Notes under the pieces: model-generated
What the model saw: only the letters and a program-made list of their open reading frames with translations
What the model was told of the DNA's origin: nothing
The model's database searches: none
Made by a program: the position numbers and the translations under genes
Source: Streptomyces longispororuber
GTDB lineage: Bacteria > Actinomycetota > Actinomycetes > Streptomycetales > Streptomycetaceae
Direction: 5' to 3'
Assembly (NCBI RefSeq): GCF_014656095.1
Contig: NZ_BNBT01000034.1
Span: forward strand, 1 to 63,379
Length of the DNA stretch: 63,379 nucleotides
In this document: piece after piece, positions 57,866-63,379 of the stretch
Numbering within the stretch: position 1 is the first letter of the stretch
How the letters are laid out: every line of letters begins with the position of its first letter

Positions 57866-58744
57866 ATGAGCACACCCAGTACGCCCGGTGCCCCCAGGGC
57901 GGGGCGGGCGAGCGGGACGGGCAGGACGGGCGGGACGGCGGGGACGGTGGCGACAGCAGGGGCGAGCGGAGCCCTGGGTGCGGTGCAGACGGCCGGGGCC
58001 CAGGGGGCCGCGGGCACGGCGAAGGCGGCCGGGACCGCCGGGACGACGGGGATGGCAGGGATGACGGTTCCTACGGGGATGACGGGGATGGCCGGGATGA
58101 CGGGGACGGCGGTTCCTGCGGGCATGGCCGGGGCGGGGGCCGCGGGGCCGGCGGGGGCGGTGCCGCGGCCGCCCGTGCAGCGGACCGACAGCCCCGTCCT
58201 GCCGGAGGCCCCCGGGCCCGACCTGACCGCGCTGCGCCTGCCCGAGCTGCGGGAGCTGCGCCGGGCCGCGCAGCAGGACGAGGCCGACCTGAGCTACGTA
58301 CGGCGGCTGCTCCAGGGGCGCATCGACATCCTGCGGGCCGAGACCGCGCGGCGCGCGCGCCGGGGCGCGGGCGCCGCGCGCGAGGGTGGTGCGGAAGCAC
58401 GGGACACCGACGCAGCGGAGGAACTGCTCGTGGACCGGCTCCCGGAGATCCTCATGGACGGCCCGGCCCGGCGCCGCGCCTCCGCCCGGCACGTGACGCT
58501 CGGCACGCCGCACGGCGAGGAGTACCGGCGGCTGGCCGCCGACATGCTCGCCGAGGTGGAGCTGTCCGACCTGGATGCACGCACCGACGAGGAGCTGCAC
58601 GCGGCGATGGGGCGCCTGGTGCGGTACGAGCAGCAGGTGTCGCAGCGGCGCCAGGAGATGCAGCGGACCACGGACGATTGCAGTGCGGAGATCGGGCGCA
58701 GGTACCGTGAAGGCGAAGCACAAGTCGACGACCTGCTCGCGTGA
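57866..58744 (+). CDS. rsiG: Anti-sigma factor RsiG (c-di-GMP-dependent partner of WhiG)
   Basis: 292 residues. Residues 120-292 hold two antiparallel helices, each with the c-di-GMP motif E-x3-S-x2-R-x3-Q-x3-D: E139/S143/R146/Q150/D154 and E255/S259/R262/Q266/D270. This double motif is known only in RsiG. Residues 1-115 are a low-complexity Gly/Ala/Thr/Met tail. With c-di-GMP it should hold sigma WhiG and delay sporulation. No whiG gene is in the window. Confidence 0.93.
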   Translation: MSTPSTPGAPRAGRASGTGRTGGTAGTVATAGASGALGAVQTAGAQGAAGTAKAAGTAGTTGMAGMTVPTGMTGMAGMTGTAVPAGMAGAGAAGPAGAVPRPPVQRTDSPVLPEAPGPDLTALRLPELRELRRAAQQDEADLSYVRRLLQGRIDILRAETARRARRGAGAAREGGAEARDTDAAEELLVDRLPEILMDGPARRRASARHVTLGTPHGEEYRRLAADMLAEVELSDLDARTDEELHAAMGRLVRYEQQVSQRRQEMQRTTDDCSAEIGRRYREGEAQVDDLLA

Positions 58745-58915
58745 CCCCCTCGGCCCGGGCGGCCCGGGGCTCCCGGTGATCCCAGCGATCACCGGTGCCC
58801 CCGCCGTCCCGGCCGCGTGCGGACCTTCCGGATGGCTCCGGGCGCGGGCGGCCCGTCGTACGGCACTGCTCGCACCACAGGTACCACCCGCACCACCGCA
58901 CCCGGAAGGCCGAAG

Positions 58916-59884
58916 ATGACGCCGACGTCCGCCGCCACCCCCGTCATACCGCCGGTCCTCGCCGAAGTCGTACGTTCCGGCTTCGTCGAGGGCCGCCATC
59001 GGGGCAGCCTGGTGCTGCTCGGGACGGACGGCGAGGTCGAGCTGGCGCTCGGCGACGTGACGGCGCCCGTCTTCCCGCGCTCCACGAACAAGCCGATGCA
59101 GGCCGCGGCCGTGCTGCGGGCCGGGCTCGGACTCTCCGGCGAGCGCCTCGCCCTGGCCGCCGCCAGCCACTCCGGGGAAACCTTTCACCGGGACCTGGTG
59201 CAGAAGATGCTGGCCGAGCACGGGCTGACCGCCGCGGAGCTCCAGTGCCCGCCCGACCTGCCGCTCGACCCCGTCGAGGCGGAGACGTACCTCGCGGCGG
59301 GGGCCGTGCGGGACCGGGTCACCATGAACTGCTCCGGCAAGCACGCGGCGATGCTCGCGGTCTGCGACGTCAACGGCTGGCCCAAGGAGTCGTACCTCGA
59401 CCCCGCGCACCCGCTGCAGCGGCTCGTGCACGAGGTGATCGAGGAGGCGGCGGGGGAGCCGGTCGCGGCCGTCGGCACGGACGGGTGCGGGGCGCCGCTG
59501 ATGGCGATCTCCCTCACCGGGCTCGCCCGCGCCTACCGGCACTTCGTCCTCGCGGCGCCCGGCACGGCCGAGCGGCGCGTGGCGGACGCGATGCGGGCGC
59601 ACCCCGAGTACGTGGCAGGGACGCGGCGGCCGGACACGTGGCTGATGCGGGAGCTGCCGGGGACGCTGTCCAAGATGGGGGCGGAGGCCGTGCAGGCGGT
59701 GGCGCTCCCGGACGGGCGCGCGCTCGCCTTCAAGATCGACGACGGCTCGACACGCGTCCTGGGCCCGGTCCTCGCCCGCGCCCTCCGCCTCGCGGGCGTC
59801 ACGTCCCCGGTCCTGGACCGCCTGGCGGAGGCACCGCTGCTGGGCGGGGGCGCGCGGGTGGGGGAGATCAGGGCGACGCTTTAG
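58916..59884 (+). CDS. Asparaginase (Rhizobium-type, AnsA/II-like)
   Basis: 322 residues. PVFPRSTNKPMQAAAVLRAGL, ALAAASHSGE (Ser/Thr nucleophile region), NCSGKHAAMLAVC and GTDGCGAPLMAISL match the thermolabile rhizobial asparaginase family, which is unrelated to E. coli AnsB. GGAAGG lies six bases ahead of the ATG. Confidence 0.9.
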   Translation: MTPTSAATPVIPPVLAEVVRSGFVEGRHRGSLVLLGTDGEVELALGDVTAPVFPRSTNKPMQAAAVLRAGLGLSGERLALAAASHSGETFHRDLVQKMLAEHGLTAAELQCPPDLPLDPVEAETYLAAGAVRDRVTMNCSGKHAAMLAVCDVNGWPKESYLDPAHPLQRLVHEVIEEAAGEPVAAVGTDGCGAPLMAISLTGLARAYRHFVLAAPGTAERRVADAMRAHPEYVAGTRRPDTWLMRELPGTLSKMGAEAVQAVALPDGRALAFKIDDGSTRVLGPVLARALRLAGVTSPVLDRLAEAPLLGGGARVGEIRATL

Positions 59885-59901
59885 CCTCGCGGGGCCGGGG
59901 T

Positions 59902-60108
59902 GGCGCAGCCGGGTGTGACGGGTGGGCGGGTGGGAGAACCCGCCGCGGTAGCGGCGGAACGCGGACGACGGCGCCGCAGCGCTCCGCGTCGGGGCCGGGT
60001 CGGCGCGGCCGGGGTGTCACGGGTGGGCGGGTGGGTGAGAGCCGCCGCGGCAGCGGCGGCAAGCGTGGGCACTCAGCCGCAGCGCTCCGCGCCGGGGCCG
60101 GGCGGTCG
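59902..60108. repeat. Two imperfect direct repeats of about 103 bp in a long gene-free stretch
   Basis: Copies start gcgcagccgggtgtgac (59902) and gcgcggccggggtgtcac (60005); both hold gggtgggcgggtggg, a ccgccgcgg hairpin and gccgcagcgctccgcg. The gap 59885-60436 otherwise holds GC-rich filler and, from 60300, the regulatory region of the first GntR gene. Confidence 0.85.
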
Positions 60109-60334
60109 AAGCCGGGGACGTGCGGGTGGGAGGGCGGGAAAGGCCCGGTACCCCCGGCCGGCCCGAGGCCCCGGTGGTGAGGGCTCGCCCACCCCCACCA
60201 CCGCGCCCCGGGGCACCCCCGCCCCGCTCGACGGCTGACCGAACTCCCGGCTCCCCTCCGGATGAGAGCCCGGCCAGCCCGACCGGAAGAGGAGCTGGCA
60301 GCCAACCCTCCAATGGTTCCGACCAATTCGCCCA

Positions 60335-60430
60335 AGTTGGCCACCAACTCCATCTGACTTATCTCCTCCCTGGCGCGTCTTATAACCACCCACTGAGCAA
60401 CTCCCCAAAGATGGCGGGAAGTTGTACGGT
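60335..60430 (+). promoter_or_regulatory. Operators and leaderless promoter of the first GntR gene
   Basis: Site 1: AGTTGG-cca-CCAACT (60335-60349). Site 2: 27 bp beginning caactccccaaagatggc and ending agttg (60398-60424), abutting the -10 TACGGT (60425-60430), six bases before the GTG. Both sites recur with the same spacing upstream of the paralogue. Confidence 0.75.
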
Positions 60431-60436
60431 TTGGGT

Positions 60437-61372
60437 GTGAGTACGGACCAGGCCTCCGTCAACGAGCGGGGGCGGCCGGCCGGGCCGCCCCGGGGCTCGG
60501 CGGGCGAGCGGCGCGCGCACTGCTCGCACCGCGAGGTGGCCGACGAGCTGCGGGCCCGGATCAGGTCCGGCACGCTCCGCCCCGGACAGCGCATGCCCAC
60601 ACAGGCGGAGCTGGCCTCCGAGTTCGGTGTGGAGCGCGGCGCGGTGCGCCGGGCCCTGCGCATCCTGCAGGGCGAGCACCTGTTGGCCAACGTTTCCAAG
60701 GGCAGCCCGGCCACGGTCGCGGCCCCGGCGGTCGCGAGCCCCGACGCGGTGCGCCCGCAGCCCACGATGGTCGGGCTCGCCCCCCGGATAGCGGCGGCCT
60801 TCCAGGCGCGGCACGTGGAGATCGACGCGCTCTGCCTGACGTCGATCTCGCTGACGATGGCCATCGGCGAACCGCTGCGCCAGATCCACGCCGGGCGCCT
60901 GAAACCGGCCAAGGTCGCCGTCCGCGTCCTGCTGCCGAGCCGGGACATCGCGCTCGCCTTCCCGGCGGCGGTGGGAGGCGGCGACGAGGGCGCCCACGTG
61001 CACCGCCGCTGGCTCGACCAGCGGAACGCGCAGGGTCAGGTCCTGCGCCACAACCTCCTGACCCTGCGCGGCACGCACGGCATCGACGTCAGCGTGGAGT
61101 TCCGCGCCCTGCCGTTCACGCCGCCGGTGAAGCTGTACCTGCTCAACGGCTCGGAGGCGCTGTTCGCGTACTACACCCTCGCCAAGCGCGGCGAGGAGTT
61201 CGGCCAGGAGTACCTGGAGCTGTGGGACGCGCAGGGGACGCAGTCGACGCTCTTCCCCTTCCACCAGGGGGACGGCCCGCGGGACACGACGTTCGTGGAA
61301 CAGTCCCACCTGTGGTTCGACGCGCTGTGGAACACGATCAGCGAGGACCTGCGGCTGAACGCCGGTTCCTGA
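60437..61372 (+). CDS. GntR-type regulator with unusual C-terminal domain, paralogue 1
   Basis: 311 residues. GntR winged helix at 30-95 (HREVADELRARIRSGTLRPGQRMPTQAELASEFGVERGAVRRALRILQGEHLL), then a 200-residue domain that I do not recognise: VRVLLPSRDIALAFP, HRRWLDQRNAQGQVLRHNLL, FRALPFTPPVKLYLLNG and WFDALW. No FCD, UTRA or MocR element. GTG start, leaderless. Very similar throughout to the gene at 61701. Confidence 0.88.
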   Translation: MSTDQASVNERGRPAGPPRGSAGERRAHCSHREVADELRARIRSGTLRPGQRMPTQAELASEFGVERGAVRRALRILQGEHLLANVSKGSPATVAAPAVASPDAVRPQPTMVGLAPRIAAAFQARHVEIDALCLTSISLTMAIGEPLRQIHAGRLKPAKVAVRVLLPSRDIALAFPAAVGGGDEGAHVHRRWLDQRNAQGQVLRHNLLTLRGTHGIDVSVEFRALPFTPPVKLYLLNGSEALFAYYTLAKRGEEFGQEYLELWDAQGTQSTLFPFHQGDGPRDTTFVEQSHLWFDALWNTISEDLRLNAGS

Positions 61373-61380
61373 GCGGCCCG

Positions 61381-61569
61381 TTACAGGACGGGCCCGGTCA
61401 GCATCAGGGCGAGGACGGCCGCGCCCAGGGAGCTGCACGTGGCGTTCCGCGCCTTGACGCCCACGGTCAGCAGGGTGAGTCCCACGATGCCGAGGGTGCC
61501 GTACTTCCACTGCACGAGCTGCTCGGCGGTGACGACGAGCACGGCTGCGAGGAGAGCGATGACGGGCAT
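61381..61569 (-). CDS. Small three-helix membrane protein between the GntR paralogues
   Basis: 62 residues, hydrophobic (PVIALLAAVLVVTAEQLVQ, then LGIVGLTLLTVGVKA and SSLGAAVLALMLTG). GGGGGA is six bases ahead of the ATG. It is divergent from the second GntR gene and shares its operator region, so one repressor may control both. Confidence 0.7.
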   Translation of the reverse strand: MPVIALLAAVLVVTAEQLVQWKYGTLGIVGLTLLTVGVKARNATCSSLGAAVLALMLTGPVL

Positions 61570-61598
61570 GGTGGTTCCCCCTTCTGCCAGCTTGGAAA

Positions 61599-61694
61599 AG
61601 TTGGCAACCAACTCAATGAAGTTGTCCCCACTTGGCAGGTGTCCGTAAACAACTGCTCGTCCAACTCCCCAAAGATGGCAGCCAGTTGTATTGT
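61599..61694. promoter_or_regulatory. Operators and promoter of the second GntR gene and the membrane-protein gene
   Basis: AGTTGG-caa-CCAACT (61599-61613) and the 27-bp site (61662-61688, beginning caactccccaaagatggc, ending agttg) directly before the -10 TATTGT (61689-61694), six bases from the GTG. Same architecture as at 60335-60430. Confidence 0.75.
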
Positions 61695-61700
61695 CTGGCC

Positions 61701-62603
61701 GTGACCAAGGAGAACGGTGCAGTGACCGGCAGCAGCAAGCCCTCGCCCCAGGACATCGCCGATGCCCTGCGCGACCGCATCCGTACCGGCACCCTCAAAC
61801 CCGGCGACCGGCTGCCCACGCAGGCCCGGCTCGCCGAGGAGTTCGGCGTGGAGCGCGGCACGGTGCGCCAGGCCCTGCACGGACTGCACCGCGACGGCCT
61901 GATCAACCACGTCACCAAGGGCAGCCCGCCGCGCGTCGCCGCCCCGGCCGAGGAGCCCGCCCCGCCGGCCCAGGAGCCCCAGCCGTCGATGGTGGCGCTG
62001 GCCCCGTGCCTGGTGTCCGCGTTCAAGGAGGAGCGCGTCCGCGTGGACGCGGTGTCGTACACCGCCGAGACGCTGATGAACGCGGTCAGCGAACCGATTC
62101 GGCAGATCCACGCGGGGCTGCTGCGCCCGCGCTCCATCGACGTCCGCGTGCTGCTGCCGAGCAGCGCCATCACGCTGGCGTTCCCGGTGCCGGTCGAGGG
62201 CGAGGCGGAGGGCGAGCGGCGGCGGCTGCACCAGCGCTGGCTGACCCAGCGCAACGCCCAGGTGCAGGTGCTGCGCCACAACCTCCTGTCGCTGCGCAAC
62301 GCCCCGCTCGGCATCGACGTCCGCGTCCGCTTCCGGGCCCTGCCCTTCACGACACCGGTGAAGCTGTACGTCCTCAACGGCCGCGAGGCGCTGCTCGCGT
62401 ACTACACGCTGGAGCGCGACCAGGTGGAGTTCGACACGGACGGCGGGGAGACGGTGGAGCTCTACGACGCCGGCGGGCTGAAGACCCCGCTGTTCTCCTT
62501 CGCCGAGGGGGCCGGTTCCCGCGACTCCGGATTCGTGCGGGAATCGCAGAAGTGGTTCGACGCACTCTGGGAAACGATCACGACGGACCTAACACTCTCT
62601 TAG
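61701..62603 (+). CDS. GntR-type regulator with unusual C-terminal domain, paralogue 2
   Basis: 300 residues. GntR winged helix at 16-75 (PQDIADALRDRIRTGTLKPGDRLPTQARLAEEFGVERGTVRQAL), then the same unknown domain: VRVLLPSSAITLAFP, HQRWLTQRNAQVQVLRHNLL, FRALPFTTPVKLYVLNG, WFDALW. TAG is followed directly by the ATG of the HAD gene. Confidence 0.9.
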   Translation: MTKENGAVTGSSKPSPQDIADALRDRIRTGTLKPGDRLPTQARLAEEFGVERGTVRQALHGLHRDGLINHVTKGSPPRVAAPAEEPAPPAQEPQPSMVALAPCLVSAFKEERVRVDAVSYTAETLMNAVSEPIRQIHAGLLRPRSIDVRVLLPSSAITLAFPVPVEGEAEGERRRLHQRWLTQRNAQVQVLRHNLLSLRNAPLGIDVRVRFRALPFTTPVKLYVLNGREALLAYYTLERDQVEFDTDGGETVELYDAGGLKTPLFSFAEGAGSRDSGFVRESQKWFDALWETITTDLTLS

Positions 62604-63323
62604 ATGACCTCAGACGCGACTCAACTGACCGAGGGCGCCCGGAAACTGATCGAATCTGTTCGGTTCGTGCTTTTTGATTTCGACGGGCCCATCTGCCGCC
62701 TCTTCGCCGGGCACGCGGCGCCGCTCGTGGCCCGCAAGCAGGTGCGCTGGCTGGAGGAGCGGGGGCTGCACGGACTGCTCGCCAACGGCGTCCGGGAGGA
62801 GCCCGACCCGTACGTGGTGCTGCGCGCCGTCGACCGGCGCCGCCCCGGCAGCGACCTGGTCGCCGAGCTGGGGGAGCGGCTCACGCGCGAGGAGCTGACG
62901 GCCGTGGAGACGGCCCGGCCGACGGCGTACGCCGACGTGCTGATCCGCACCTGGTCCGCGGTGGGGGTCCGGCTCGGCGTCGCCACCAACAACTCCCCGC
63001 GCGCGGTCAGCCGCTACCTGGGCACCCGCGGGCTCACCGGCTGCTTCGCGCCGCACATCTACGGCCGCACCGAGGACCTGCGCCGGCTCAAGCCCGACCC
63101 GTACTGCGTGCAGCGCGCGCTCGGCGCCATGGGTGCCGCGCCGCACGAGGTGCTGATGATCGGCGACGCCCCCTCGGACTTCCACGCCGCCCGTGCCGCC
63201 GGGGTCCACTTCCTCGGGTACGCGCGCAACCCGCGCAAGGAGGGCCTGCTGCGGGAGGCCGGCGCGCGGCACACCGTGGCGTCGCTGCTGCCGGTGCTGC
63301 GGTCGCTCACCGGCGGCGGCTGA
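62604..63323 (+). CDS. HAD-superfamily phosphatase
   Basis: 239 residues. Motif I D25-F-D27 in VLFDFDGPICRLF, motif II VATNNSP, motif III KPDP, motif IV IGDAPSDFHAA. Helical cap at 35-110. Resembles phosphoglycolate-type phosphatases; substrate unknown. Starts at the base after the GntR stop codon, so it is the effector gene of that operon. The remaining 56 bases to the window end hold nothing I recognise. Confidence 0.92.
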   Translation: MTSDATQLTEGARKLIESVRFVLFDFDGPICRLFAGHAAPLVARKQVRWLEERGLHGLLANGVREEPDPYVVLRAVDRRRPGSDLVAELGERLTREELTAVETARPTAYADVLIRTWSAVGVRLGVATNNSPRAVSRYLGTRGLTGCFAPHIYGRTEDLRRLKPDPYCVQRALGAMGAAPHEVLMIGDAPSDFHAARAAGVHFLGYARNPRKEGLLREAGARHTVASLLPVLRSLTGGG

Positions 63324-63379
63324 CCGGCGCCCGGGAACCGGCCACGGCGGGCCCGGGCGGGCGGCCGCGGCCCCGCGCC

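Overview
This window is high-GC DNA (about 70% G+C, strong third-position GC, many GTG starts, many leaderless genes and 4-bp start/stop overlaps). Gene content points to a Streptomyces chromosome, core rather than arm: GlnR, Nur, CsoR, RsiG, mycothiol synthase, PPK, the pst operon and the Pit system are all here. All names rest on reading the protein sequences; no database search was run.

Layout. (1) 1-4.8 kb: the 3' end of a 5S rRNA gene with its terminator, then a tightly overlapped operon on the minus strand (ABC ATPase, ABC permease, NarL-type kinase, LuxR-type regulator) and a GNAT gene. (2) 4.8-12.2 kb: a minus-strand cluster resembling a type IV secretion/conjugation apparatus: a coupling-protein-like protein whose Walker A region is degenerate, a VirB4-like ATPase, an SCO6880-type protein, VirB6-like and VirB8-like membrane proteins and a small pilin-like protein. 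A lytic transglycosylase/NlpC-P60 enzyme lies nearby at 16.2 kb. No relaxase, integrase or att site is visible, so this looks like a domesticated chromosomal machine. (3) 12.6-22 kb: a proline-rich membrane protein, a GNAT/DUF397 pair, a PAP2 phosphatase, a Tat-exported FAD oxidoreductase, a lipoprotein and csoR. (4) 22-32.5 kb: phosphate block: Pit accessory protein and PitH1, pstSCAB behind four 11-bp PHO-box repeats, a Nudix hydrolase, a CHAD protein and polyphosphate kinase. (5) 32.7-36 kb: a YtrA-type regulator with an ABC exporter, and mshD. (6) 36-48.8 kb: secreted 5'-nucleotidase, two-domain ABC-F protein, OmpR-type two-component system with an adjacent HtrA-like protease, LacI-type regulator, and glnR. 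(7) 49-57.7 kb: hydrolase, MoaD-like protein, Q-rich membrane protein, a Cys-containing leader peptide ahead of a rhodanese and DUF1416 gene, nitrobindin-like protein, nur, ygfZ-like gene and dtd. (8) 57.8-63.4 kb: rsiG (both c-di-GMP motifs intact), an asparaginase-like gene, and two paralogous GntR-type regulators that share a duplicated operator/promoter architecture, with a small membrane protein between them and a HAD phosphatase directly downstream.

How the genes work together. The middle of the window is largely phosphate, polyphosphate and nitrogen control: PhoP-type boxes at pstS, polyP synthesis overlapping a CHAD (polyP-binding-type) gene, and glnR about 20 kb away. The order mshD-glnR-rhodanese-DUF1416-nitrobindin echoes the Mycobacterium tuberculosis neighbourhood as I remember it. 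The least explained parts are the type IV secretion-like cluster and the twin-GntR/membrane-protein/HAD module at the right end.
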